The position numbers and the translations under genes were made by a program. The notes beneath the pieces were generated by a model. That model made no database searches, was not told where the DNA came from, and saw only the letters and a program-made list of their open reading frames with translations. A stretch of DNA of 21,071 nt from a virus, in IMG/VR virus record IMGVR_UViG_3300008113_001221, positions 1 through 21,071 of that record; one strand, written 5' to 3'. Every line of letters starts with the position of its first letter. Positions within the stretch are counted from its first letter, which is position 1. Positions 12,830-19,922 of this stretch are shown here, one piece after another.

Positions 12830-15516
12830 CTTGACACTACAAGTTCGTTCAGTGGTGTAAGCCGAACAACATTCCCCCATGTGTCATCCATATACGTCGT
12901 TGCAAATGACGATAGAGGAGTCCCACTTTCCCAGAGTGCGTACCTAGTTTTACCAAGTGTACTCTTCCTCTCGTCCGGTTGTAGGGACATGAACAACTGC
13001 TCGGAGGTTGGAATATCGGTATCAACACTTCCATCAAGCACCGGGACAGTGACACAACGGCATCGAGAATGAACGTGAGGATGCTGAGACAGAGGAGAGA
13101 CTACACCATGTAGACCCCAGCAAACAGCACTCGTCTTCGTATCCGCTGAACACACCCGCTTGTACCCAAGGAGGTTTGACTTATTCTTCGCATAGGCAAC
13201 CATAGCACCCGCTCGTGAAGCATGAAGCATCTCGTTGCGTACGATGTTCTCGTATTGATTGAATCCATTCATGCGAATGCCATTTAGCACCGCAAGAATA
13301 TACGCTTGGTCTGATGTCTCTAGAGCGTCCTCGATGTTTCTCTTGAACGTCGTCGTAACGTCATTCACTAGTGCCGCTATAGACTCACCGTTCGAGGCTA
13401 CGCCAGACAAGTCACTGATGTCGTAACTATCCGTGTCAACCCATTCAACACCCGGGTTCTGTTGGAGAGCCATATCCTTGACTTCCTCAGAAGCCGTCTC
13501 AGCCACACTGAACTGACCTGACTCAGTAAGTTCGACTACCTTTTCAGTAAACGACTCGATTGCTCCAATGTGCTTCTTACAAAGCGCAGTAGCCTGAGCC
13601 TTGGTCATGCCATTAGTGAGTTCGAGTGCCATCTTCTGACTTGAGGTAAATGACTTACCCCATGCGGTTTGCGCCGACTCAACTACGATTTGCTCTTGAC
13701 GGAGAATGTCACGTTGAAGTTGTTTCGCACTGGAGTAGAGAGAAGAGTGGAAAGATTTTGCGGCAATGCCTTCTTCGGTTGAAAGCATATCTTCAGACCG
13801 CTTAGCCATGATGCGATTACGCATTCGCCTTGACCATGCAAAGCCCTCATCTCCACCCCATGCATCCCACGCCACTCTTCCATTGGACGGGAATCCTTCC
13901 TCACCCTCACGGAAACCCTCAGCCTTTTTATCTACTTCGTGTCTAGAGAAGAACGAGTACATACGCATGACTGTGTCACTGGACAGTTTTTCACGATTGA
14001 CCAGTTGGTTAGCCCGAGCCCATGCAACACGAGTCCCACCAGAGTGACCCTCGTTACGCCAGTTGATGGCACGACGAGCGGCAGTAGCCATTGCGGATGT
14101 TGGGATGAATGTGTCAGCGGAACGAACTTCATACTGGACAAGTTTGATGTCCTCATCAAGTTCAAAGTCGTCACTCTTGACTTCAGTCTCTTTCATTGGA
14201 GGAGGAGCCGCTGGCATAACCCCACCAACCATACCAATTCCCTTAGCGTGGAAGACTTCAGCGTCTTGAGGTTGGACAAGTTCGCCAACAATCTTTCGTG
14301 CTTCAGCCCTATCAATGATGCCGCTTTCATACAGTGACGTAGAACGAGCAACCTTAGTGGTGTTGTCCTCATCAAGTGCATTGACATTGGAGTTGTCAAA
14401 TGCGATTACGTCACCCTCTTGGATATCGGGGAACAGAGACAGAATCTTCAGCGTCAGCACATCAGCGAGTTGCTGTTGAAGGGGAACCATTCCGTCTTCC
14501 CAAGCCGCTTTTCGAGCCTCAGCATAGTTTGAGTAGGTGTTGCGCTCAAGACCAGCACCGAGACTGAGAACCATACAGTTCAATCCAAGTGCCGCACTAA
14601 TACGCTCTTCAGGTTTGCGTCGCAAGCCATCGAGGTTCATCTCAGATGGGCTCATCGACAATCGGCTTACGTTGTATGGAGCCGTCATCACTGCGATTCC
14701 ACCCGCAAAGTCAGAGGTGAAGTCCTCAGACAACTTATCCTTCATGGCACGAGCATCATCAACAGACATCTCGACCATGTCACCGGGAGACGGGCCTACC
14801 ATCAAAGAAGGCATTGCGTTGTTGCGGACAAGAGCGTACGCCGTTGTTGACGATTGGTTGTCAGTGGCAATCTCTTTTAGGACGGCACTTAACTGAGTAC
14901 GCCCTAAACGGATATCCTTCGGGTCACGCAAGTAAGCCCAGTGGATGATTTCCTCAGATGGGATGACGAACTGTCGTCCATCAACCGTATAGAGGTAGTT
15001 CTCGGTGGTAGTTGTTTGGTTACCTTCTGGTGAGACCATATCGCCGGGGAGGTATTGAAGGTAGTACTGTTGCTCACCTTCCTTAGCACCCTTGACTGGC
15101 ATGATGCGAGCATAGGCATTACCCAGAACCTTGTAGTCCTGAATAATCCAACCCCACCATCGACTTGCTGGAATGTTTGGATATGGGTTCTTGATGACCG
15201 TCAGACAAGGATGCTCATCGATAATTTCGAACTTATCCGCACTTGTATTCGGAGTGTTCCTTCGAATGACAGGCTTTGACAAACCCCAGTTGCGGACATA
15301 CCAGTCGATACCGATGGCAACAATTCCATTGAGACCAAGGTCACCAGTTTCCTTAGCCCAGTCACGAGTAGAACTCGGGAGACGCGTCGTAATCAGACTC
15401 GTCAGTTTGCCGTTTCCATACCTCGCTACGACACGACTCTGATTGCGGGATAGTGGAAGTTCACCCGCTGGGGCACTCTGTTTGAAGAACCCCTTCATAC
15501 GCTCCCAAATTGCCAT
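12826..15516 (-). CDS. Portal protein fused to a MuF-type head morphogenesis domain
   Basis: At 896 residues this is about twice the usual portal length. Residues 1-430 are an HK97-type portal (wing and stem region with LGNAYARIMP at 131-140, HWAYLRDP at 192-199, GAGLERNTYSNYAEARKAAW at 320-339). Residues 468-565 carry a module with FIPTSAMATAARRAINWR, FFSRHEVDKKAEG and AWDAWGGDEGFAWSRR, known in other phage head proteins. A helical spacer follows. Residues 725-826 are a Phage Mu F domain (R760, E762, D792, C799, and HPHVHSRCRC at 812-821). Portals form the dodecameric DNA gate; MuF proteins are minor head proteins. The fusion is the notable point. The ATG lies two bases after the previous stop, with GAGGG upstream. 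Confidence 0.9.
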   Translation of the reverse strand: MAIWERMKGFFKQSAPAGELPLSRNQSRVVARYGNGKLTSLITTRLPSSTRDWAKETGDLGLNGIVAIGIDWYVRNWGLSKPVIRRNTPNTSADKFEIIDEHPCLTVIKNPYPNIPASRWWGWIIQDYKVLGNAYARIMPVKGAKEGEQQYYLQYLPGDMVSPEGNQTTTTENYLYTVDGRQFVIPSEEIIHWAYLRDPKDIRLGRTQLSAVLKEIATDNQSSTTAYALVRNNAMPSLMVGPSPGDMVEMSVDDARAMKDKLSEDFTSDFAGGIAVMTAPYNVSRLSMSPSEMNLDGLRRKPEERISAALGLNCMVLSLGAGLERNTYSNYAEARKAAWEDGMVPLQQQLADVLTLKILSLFPDIQEGDVIAFDNSNVNALDEDNTTKVARSTSLYESGIIDRAEARKIVGELVQPQDAEVFHAKGIGMVGGVMPAAPPPMKETEVKSDDFELDEDIKLVQYEVRSADTFIPTSAMATAARRAINWRNEGHSGGTRVAWARANQLVNREKLSSDTVMRMYSFFSRHEVDKKAEGFREGEEGFPSNGRVAWDAWGGDEGFAWSRRMRNRIMAKRSEDMLSTEEGIAAKSFHSSLYSSAKQLQRDILRQEQIVVESAQTAWGKSFTSSQKMALELTNGMTKAQATALCKKHIGAIESFTEKVVELTESGQFSVAETASEEVKDMALQQNPGVEWVDTDSYDISDLSGVASNGESIAALVNDVTTTFKRNIEDALETSDQAYILAVLNGIRMNGFNQYENIVRNEMLHASRAGAMVAYAKNKSNLLGYKRVCSADTKTSAVCWGLHGVVSPLSQHPHVHSRCRCVTVPVLDGSVDTDIPTSEQLFMSLQPDERKSTLGKTRYALWESGTPLSSFATTYMDDTWGNVVRLTPLNELVVSS

Positions 15517-15518
15517 TG

Positions 15519-15743
15519 CTATCCCTCGATGAATTTCGTGACATTACTGTCAGCCCAAGAGACGCTATTGACTTCCCTTGCCCTGATAAACATCACGTTA
15601 CCATCAGCCCCTACAAACTCCAGCCCGTAGCCTTTACCGAAACTGTAAACAACACCCTTGAACTCGCCATCACTACCGCAAGGCAATTTCGCCTTCAGAC
15701 TCAGGCTTGTGTTTAAGAGTCCTTGAAATTTGATGATATTCAT
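15519..15743 (-). CDS. Small beta-rich protein of unknown function, leaderless
   Basis: The 74-residue product has a compact beta look (LSLKAKLPCGSDGEFKGVV, YGLEFVGADGNVMFIRAREV). It resembles an SH3- or KOW-like barrel in composition, but no family is certain. The ATG at 15743 coincides with the predicted transcription start of a TTGCGT-N17-TATAGT promoter, so the mRNA is probably leaderless. It is the first gene of the portal-capsid operon, two bases upstream of the portal start. Confidence 0.7.
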   Translation of the reverse strand: MNIIKFQGLLNTSLSLKAKLPCGSDGEFKGVVYSFGKGYGLEFVGADGNVMFIRAREVNSVSWADSNVTKFIEG

Positions 15744-15749
15744 GTCTGT

Positions 15750-15778
15750 ACTATATGCAAGCGTTTGTATACACGCAA
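15750..15778 (-). promoter_or_regulatory. Leaderless promoter for the portal-capsid operon
   Basis: On the minus strand TTGCGT (15773-15778), 17 bases, then TATAGT (15750-15755). Seven bases on, the expected start point falls on the A of the ATG at 15743. The spacer carries GTATAC, a palindrome. Confidence 0.7.
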
Positions 15779-15791
15779 CAGAATAGGCGTG

Positions 15792-15823
15792 AAAAAAGAG
15801 CGAACTGGCATTCAGTCGCTCTT
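15792..15823 (-). terminator. Rho-independent terminator before the portal operon
   Basis: On the minus strand the stem AAGAGCGA/TCGCTCTT (15816-15823 with 15796-15803) is followed by a T-tract covering 15792-15797. An inner CTG/CAG pairing extends the stem. It ends the upstream small-gene transcript just before the leaderless promoter. Confidence 0.88.
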
Positions 15824-15859
15824 CTCTTGAAACTCGCTGTATGAGCCTTGTGGAGGCTC

Positions 15860-16027
15860 CTAGTTCACGTCTGGTGCGTTCGCCTCCATCGTACGTGCGT
15901 GACGTGCAACCGAATCAGCCTTTGCATCTTCATGCTTGAGTGCGATTCGAGTTGAATCAATGAGGAACCAAACAAACACAACGATGAGTAGGATTCGCCC
16001 TACGAGTTGAAGTGGACTAATCTTCAT
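15860..16027 (-). CDS. Small single-TM protein (55 residues)
   Basis: A complete frame from ATG 16027 to TAG 15862 encodes 55 residues. Residues 11-25 (RILLIVVFVWFLIDS) form one transmembrane helix after a short N-terminus. A charged, cytoplasmic- or periplasmic-facing tail of 30 residues follows. The start lies 11 bases inside the previous gene, so it is coupled to it. Small membrane proteins like this are common near phage lysis or superinfection genes, but nothing here fixes a role. Confidence 0.6.
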   Translation of the reverse strand: MKISPLQLVGRILLIVVFVWFLIDSTRIALKHEDAKADSVARHARTMEANAPDVN

Positions 16028-16175
16028 GTCGTCCACCATTACCCTTCCGGGTGTAAGCCTTACGGCTCTTGAAGACCGTGGGACGAGCCCATGGTCGCTC
16101 CGATGCTGGAATGCGGTCTTTGACCGACTTGCGGGCTTTTGTCATTTCCCGCTCACTGATTACGATTGTCTTCAT
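16017..16175 (-). CDS. Small basic protein of unknown function (52 residues)
   Basis: The frame runs from ATG 16175 to TAG 16019, preceded by GGAGGAG in the cassette leader at 16184-16198. The product is strongly basic (REMTKARKSVKDR, VFKSRKAYTRKG) with no hydrophobic segment, compatible with nucleic acid binding. The gene is driven by the promoter at 16206-16234 and overlaps the next start by 11 bases. The function is unknown. Confidence 0.65.
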   Translation of the reverse strand: MKTIVISEREMTKARKSVKDRIPASERPWARPTVFKSRKAYTRKGNGGRHED

Positions 16176-16183
16176 TTGTACTC

Positions 16184-16198
16184 TCCTCCGAACTTGAT
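16184..16198 (-). repeat. Cassette leader ATCAAGTTCGGAGGA (copy 3)
   Basis: The minus-strand reading ATCAAGTTCGGAGGA is identical to the core of the leaders at 1262-1293 and 1697-1728. Confidence 0.8.
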
Positions 16199-16205
16199 TG
16201 ATTAG

Positions 16206-16234
16206 ATTATTGCATACATTTGAAGTGTTGTCAA
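16206..16234 (-). promoter_or_regulatory. Promoter with extended -10, cassette family copy 3
   Basis: TTGACA (16229-16234), a 17-base spacer ending in TGC, then AATAAT (16206-16211). Confidence 0.75.
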
Positions 16235-16266
16235 TAGCACTTACAACTATTTTTATAAGTGCTATT
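16233..16266. promoter_or_regulatory. 11-bp inverted repeat beside the -35
   Basis: AATAGCACTTA (16233-16243) and TAAGTGCTATT (16256-16266) are a perfect inverted repeat with a 12-base spacer. One arm touches the -35 of copy 3 and the other covers the stop codon of the gene at 16262. No T-run follows, so an operator or processing hairpin is likelier than a terminator. Confidence 0.5.
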
Positions 16267-16450
16267 TAAATGACTCCTTCATTGCGTCAATCAGTCCCCG
16301 CAATTCATCAGCACGAATGTCGTAACACTCCCTACATATAGGCTTTGGCGGTGACTCCTTCGTCTCACCATCCTTTTCGAACGTAAACGGTGGAAGTCTG
16401 AGGTAGATTGTCTTCTCTTCCTTACAGTCATAGCATTTGGCTTTTTTCAT
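16262..16450 (-). CDS. Small protein with two CxxC motifs, probable zinc-binding
   Basis: This 62-residue protein has CYDC at 6-9 and CREC at 39-42, separated by a basic/aromatic linker (TIYLRLPPFTFEKDG). That is the pattern of a zinc-ribbon domain of HNH or transcription-regulator type, without a catalytic signature. The last 20 residues form a probable helix. The start overlaps the previous stop (ATGA), so it is coupled. Its stop codon falls in an inverted repeat. Confidence 0.7.
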   Translation of the reverse strand: MKKAKCYDCKEEKTIYLRLPPFTFEKDGETKESPPKPICRECYDIRADELRGLIDAMKESFK

Positions 16451-16587
16451 TTATTCTTACCCTTCATGAAGTCACGTATATCTACAACCTTCGCTGGCTT
16501 ACCGGGTTTACCCAACTCCCGACTAGCCTCGGATTCTTGAATCCATCGCTCGGCTTCTATCATTTTCTTCAACTTCTCAGGTGTCAT
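16447..16587 (-). CDS. Small protein of unknown function (46 residues)
   Basis: I place the start at ATG 16587, six bases after GGAGGAG; a longer frame from 16629 would begin inside the promoter. The product has a helical, charged N-terminus (EKLKKMIEAERWIQESEA) and a basic tail (GKPGKPAKVV, FMKGKNK). No known motif is seen. The gene overlaps the next one by four bases. Confidence 0.65.
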   Translation of the reverse strand: MTPEKLKKMIEAERWIQESEASRELGKPGKPAKVVDIRDFMKGKNK

Positions 16588-16594
16588 TGTCCGC

Positions 16595-16608
16595 TCCTCC
16601 AACTTGAT
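16595..16608 (-). repeat. Cassette leader ATCAAGTTGGAGGA (copy 4, one base shorter)
   Basis: The minus strand reads ATCAAGTTGGAGGA, matching the other three leaders except for the loss of one C. Confidence 0.75.
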
Positions 16609-16615
16609 TGATAAG

Positions 16616-16644
16616 AGTATCGCATACAATTACACTGTTGTCAA
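16616..16644 (-). promoter_or_regulatory. Promoter with extended -10, cassette family copy 4
   Basis: TTGACA (16639-16644), a 17-base spacer ending in TGC, then GATACT (16616-16621). A CACT-N9-AGTG dyad is centred on the -35. Confidence 0.75.
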
Positions 16645-16660
16645 TAGTGTGAGCAAATAT

Positions 16661-17254
16661 TTATGTATCGATTGTCACTAACCTGAATCCTAGCCAGTCA
16701 CGCCTGAAGATTGGTGTCTGATACGCTCTTGATTCGCACATACCGTACGTTTGCTCAGCCGAGTACCATGAGCCCGTAGCCATACACTTCTGACCCTCCT
16801 TGGTGTCTTGTAGCCACTCAGCGACATTGCCAGATGCGTCGATGATTCCGTAGCCGTTTAAGTACGTGTTGTGCGTCCTAGAAACAGCAACAGTGCCGTA
16901 CTTCTTTGACCGCGAAGATGTCCAAGTCACGGTATCGATATACGACTCACCCCACGGATACTGAGCGAGTGTTGGATGCACCCCACCCCTAGAGATGAGT
17001 GTCCACTCACTGTCGTAAGGAAGCCTCACCTTCTCCTCGTACTTCTCTTTCAGCCACTTACAGTAGTCTTGCACGTCATACCAATTGACGTTGACCATTG
17101 GGTGGTCATCTTGCCAACCAAACGATGGGGATAGCGGCATTTTGCGGGATGCTTCTTGACAGTATTGCTTGTACATCGCTACGGTCACTGGATAAACACC
17201 TACATTCATCCGTAGCCCAACCTTAGCGTACTTGTAGTCTTCGTATGTTTTCAC
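16661..17254 (-). CDS. Formylglycine-generating-enzyme-fold (FGE/SUMF1) domain protein
   Basis: The 197 residues carry successive FGE-sulfatase domain signatures: YPVTVAMYKQYC (21-32), HPMVNVNWYDVQDYCKWL (51-68), RLPYDSEW (77-84), YPWGE (99-103), GYGIIDASGNVAEWL (134-148), GSWYS (161-165) and LGFRLV (188-193). The fold is C-type-lectin-like. The enzyme's active cysteine pair is not intact: C173 matches one, but the residue five before it is Gln. It is therefore probably a binding protein, perhaps for host or capsid recognition, rather than a sulfatase activator. Phages also use this fold as diversity-generating retroelement targets, but no reverse transcriptase is in the window. The start is GTG at 17254 with no clear ribosome binding site. 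Confidence 0.8.
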   Translation of the reverse strand: MKTYEDYKYAKVGLRMNVGVYPVTVAMYKQYCQEASRKMPLSPSFGWQDDHPMVNVNWYDVQDYCKWLKEKYEEKVRLPYDSEWTLISRGGVHPTLAQYPWGESYIDTVTWTSSRSKKYGTVAVSRTHNTYLNGYGIIDASGNVAEWLQDTKEGQKCMATGSWYSAEQTYGMCESRAYQTPIFRRDWLGFRLVTIDT

Positions 17255-17291
17255 TCGGGAATTACATCACGACTATTTATTTGCAACACTA

Positions 17292-17320
17292 TTGACATTC
17301 ATATTATTTTGGGTTACTAT
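17292..17320 (+). promoter_or_regulatory. Leaderless plus-strand promoter
   Basis: TTGACA (17292-17297), 17 bases, then TACTAT (17315-17320). The predicted start falls on the A of the ATG at 17327, leaving no 5' leader. It lacks the cassette leader of the other promoters. Confidence 0.75.
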
Positions 17321-17326
17321 TTACAC

Positions 17327-17554
17327 ATGAGAAGGAAGAAGAGTTGGAAATCAAGCGACTTCTATTCCGTGCCTGTTGTATTCGATTGCCCTGACAAGGC
17401 GGTTCGGTACTCCAAACGGATGATAGTCAAGTCTGTGGCGTACGCCGTCGATGGCAAGTGCTGGGTAATCAATCCTGTTGATGCCCCTAAACTTGAGAAG
17501 GCTGGGTACATGATGCTGGATGAGTTGATTGTTTCCCAGATGCATAAGCCTTAG
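17327..17554 (+). CDS. Small protein of unknown function, leaderless
   Basis: I start at ATG 17327 (75 residues). A TTG at 17309 lies within the promoter and is rejected. The product has a basic N-terminus (MRRKKSWKSS) and then a mixed alpha/beta stretch (YSVPVVFDCPDKAV, KSVAYAVDGKCWVINPVDA). No family is recognised. It is alone on the plus strand, divergent from the FGE-fold gene. Its last 68 bases overlap the C-terminal end of the gene at 17487-18110 on the other strand, so convergent transcripts would collide. Confidence 0.65.
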   Translation: MRRKKSWKSSDFYSVPVVFDCPDKAVRYSKRMIVKSVAYAVDGKCWVINPVDAPKLEKAGYMMLDELIVSQMHKP

Positions 17555-18110
17555 CGGAGCGCATCTGGTCAACCATTGACTCGTAAACCGACACCAATGG
17601 GCTCCACATTTCAGCGATGTCCTGACCAACTGGTTGCTTGCCATTCCACTTGCGACTCGCTGTCATCTGAGCATCTTCTGGATTGATTGGAGCCCAGATT
17701 GTCGTGAGGTAGTGTAACGGCACAGTGATGAAGTCATCATGAACACGAACTCGCACCGTTGATGGTGCAAGCCCGTATCCAACCTTACGTGGCGGGAACA
17801 TTACTCGACATAGCGTCCCGTGCTTGATGACTGATGTCGTCCCATGAGGAGTGAAGTCACGAGAGAACTCTAGGAGGTTTCCAACCTTGATAGTCGGCTT
17901 CTCTTTCTTTGCTCGTGATGTGACCATGAGGTGAGTAGCCCATGCGGTGACATACCACTGACCAACAGCATGGAACTCATCTGGACTAATGAACTGTTCG
18001 ACTACCCCCTCTTCATCAGCCTCAATCTTAGCCAGTTTGACGTTCAACACTAAGTCAGTTACCACTCCATTCAAATCGACTACCTTTACCAATGGAATGA
18101 TGTTTCTCAT
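17487..18110 (-). CDS. Protein of unknown function following the large terminase
   Basis: The 207-residue protein starts with an ATG that overlaps the terminase stop (ATGA). Residues 1-145 are mixed beta/alpha with short strands (VVTDLVLNVKLAKIEAD, TSRAKKEKPTIKVGNLL, GTLCRVMFPPRKVGYGL) compatible with an SH3/OB-type barrel. Residues 150-207 look disordered and polar. There is no catalytic motif. Position between terminase and portal module hints at packaging or head assembly. The gene's tail overlaps a convergent plus-strand gene by 68 bases. Confidence 0.65.
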   Translation of the reverse strand: MRNIIPLVKVVDLNGVVTDLVLNVKLAKIEADEEGVVEQFISPDEFHAVGQWYVTAWATHLMVTSRAKKEKPTIKVGNLLEFSRDFTPHGTTSVIKHGTLCRVMFPPRKVGYGLAPSTVRVRVHDDFITVPLHYLTTIWAPINPEDAQMTASRKWNGKQPVGQDIAEMWSPLVSVYESMVDQMRSAKAYASGKQSTHPASCTQPSQV

Positions 18111-19543
18111 ACGGCTTGCATAGTCCTCCGACGAACAACTTCGTCATAAGCGTCAACGACGGCATCGATGATGTCGTCATGTCGTCCCATAGGGAACATA
18201 CGCATCTCGTCAAGTACTTCGTTGTTCCATCTACCCTTGACCATGTAGACATTGCCATTGTTGATTTGACTTACCAGTGCCTCGGCTCGCACTATCTTGC
18301 TTCCACTTGGCATATGGATTGACACCTTATACCCGTGCAACATCTTCAGAAGATACTTAGCCTGAGAACGACCAGCCTGTGCTGGGTCTTGTGGCAAACG
18401 ACACGTCGCCTCACGTCCATCGCCAATCGTCGTCCTGAGGATTAGGTCATCACGTTCCTCGACATCGAACTGACCTCTGACCAAGTCAAGTATCCAGAAT
18501 CGCCCCTGTTTATCTAGTGCCGCTTTTATTCCAACGGTGTAGTCTCCACTACCCTTTACGGAAGCCAAGTCCCATGCCCTCACGAGTTTAGCGATGTCAG
18601 GCCCGTGGTCAACAATCGTAATCTTGTCTTGCTTGATGAACGAACCCGTCCTCTGAGTAGGAGTCTGTTGATACAGAGCAAGCCACGAGTACTCACCGTC
18701 GTTTTGCATCTGGACATCACGGATACGGTTGAGTGCATCAACTGGGTATCTGTCAGGCCACAGTGCTTCACCAATGTCACGTCCAAGTGGGTCATCTGGC
18801 TCATCCGCAATTGCCGGTAGTTTGAGGACAGTCCACCTATTCGGTTCAGAGTTGATAGCACGACTGATGATGTCATCGTGATGCCATCGAGTAGCCACGA
18901 TAATCATCGCTCCGCCCGGTTCGAGACGGGTATAGATATCGTCTGTGTACCAGTCCCATGCTTTTTCACGAGCATTGATAGACTCAGCATCTTCACGAGA
19001 ACGGATTGGGTCGTCAATGATGATGTGCTTGAAACCAACACCAGTAGGAGGAGAACCAACGCCTCTACTCATGAATGTCCCACCCTCAGGCATACCCCAT
19101 TCATCTTGAGCCTTCGAACTCTCCATCAAAGCCCGACGTGAACTTACGATGGCACGAGCCTTACGGGAGAAGCGTCGAGCAATACGTTCGTTGTAGGCGG
19201 TGACCAAGACGTTACTCTCAGGTTCACGCTCAAAACAGTATGCACCGTATCGAACTGTAATCGTCTCAGTCTTCCCATGACGTGGAGGCATAGAAACGGC
19301 AAGGCGGTCTATCTGACCTCTGTCAATGGCATCCATGTGTTCACAGATGAGTTTGATGTGTGCGGGACTTGAATCCCATCCCTTTGGAAGCGTGTTTCGG
19401 AGGTACTCGTGGTAATCATCGAGTGAACCAACTTCAATCCCCTTGAAATACGGACTGAGAGCAGTCTTACCATCAGGACTCAGATTCCTCTTCAGTGCCT
19501 CCTCCATCAGAATCTTGCGTAAGTAGGGAGATAATTTGTTCAT
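18107..19543 (-). CDS. terL: Terminase large subunit
   Basis: This 478-residue ATPase-nuclease packages DNA into the prohead. Walker A is PPRHGKT (86-92), Walker B is IIIDDP (174-179), and the coupling region TRWHHDD follows at 218-224. The RNase H-like nuclease has Asp325 in RAWDLASVKGSGDYT, Asp386 and the RHDDIIDA block (454-461). Length is normal. The ATG at 19543 overlaps the small subunit by 71 bases and has AAGGAA seven bases upstream; the next ATG at 19507 is less well placed. Confidence 0.95.
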   Translation of the reverse strand: MNKLSPYLRKILMEEALKRNLSPDGKTALSPYFKGIEVGSLDDYHEYLRNTLPKGWDSSPAHIKLICEHMDAIDRGQIDRLAVSMPPRHGKTETITVRYGAYCFEREPESNVLVTAYNERIARRFSRKARAIVSSRRALMESSKAQDEWGMPEGGTFMSRGVGSPPTGVGFKHIIIDDPIRSREDAESINAREKAWDWYTDDIYTRLEPGGAMIIVATRWHHDDIISRAINSEPNRWTVLKLPAIADEPDDPLGRDIGEALWPDRYPVDALNRIRDVQMQNDGEYSWLALYQQTPTQRTGSFIKQDKITIVDHGPDIAKLVRAWDLASVKGSGDYTVGIKAALDKQGRFWILDLVRGQFDVEERDDLILRTTIGDGREATCRLPQDPAQAGRSQAKYLLKMLHGYKVSIHMPSGSKIVRAEALVSQINNGNVYMVKGRWNNEVLDEMRMFPMGRHDDIIDAVVDAYDEVVRRRTMQAV

Positions 19544-19922
19544 TCGTTAGTTCCTTCACTGTAATCTGTTGCTTGCGACCCCAGCGTTCAGAATGACCAC
19601 GTTCCAGTAGCCATGCCGCCGCTGACCAGTTCTCCTCGGCCGCTTTGCGAACACGGGCAATAAGCCCAACTTCACCCTTTGCCTGCGCTTGTCTCACCTT
19701 CTGAGCAAACTCGACATATTCTTTGTAAGCCGGACGTTCATGCCCATGCTCACCTCTAGCAATCCACTTCTTCAGCGTGTCGTATGACACACCAGCCGCT
19801 TCTGCCGCAATCTTGAGCGTAGCCCCAGCCGTTACAGCATCAAGCACCTTCTTCTCGGACTCAGCATTCAACAGTGACCGTCGCCCATTCGGGTTTTTGC
19901 GCTCTTCGCCATAGCCTTCCAT
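19473..19922 (-). CDS. terS: Terminase small subunit
   Basis: The 149-residue protein has an N-terminal helix-turn-helix-type region (VTAGATLKIAAEAAGVSYDT, then LKKWIARGEHG) followed by a helical oligomerisation block (YVEFAQKVRQAQAKGE). AAEENWSAAAWLLERGHSERWG follows, characteristic of TerS proteins that recognise packaging DNA and pass it to the large subunit. The acidic tail (GGGTEEESES) may contact TerL. The start overlaps the ParB-like stop (TAATG). Its end is inside terL, a usual arrangement. Confidence 0.88.
   Translation of the reverse strand: MEGYGEERKNPNGRRSLLNAESEKKVLDAVTAGATLKIAAEAAGVSYDTLKKWIARGEHGHERPAYKEYVEFAQKVRQAQAKGEVGLIARVRKAAEENWSAAAWLLERGHSERWGRKQQITVKELTNEQIISLLTQDSDGGGTEEESES

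Noticed and set aside
14537-14896. Plus-strand frame of 119 codons in the portal gene
   Set aside because: Antisense shadow of the portal; basic low-complexity product with no signal for translation.
16661-17254. Diversity-generating retroelement
   Set aside because: The FGE-fold protein could be a target, but no reverse transcriptase and no second copy of its C-terminal DNA occurs in the window.
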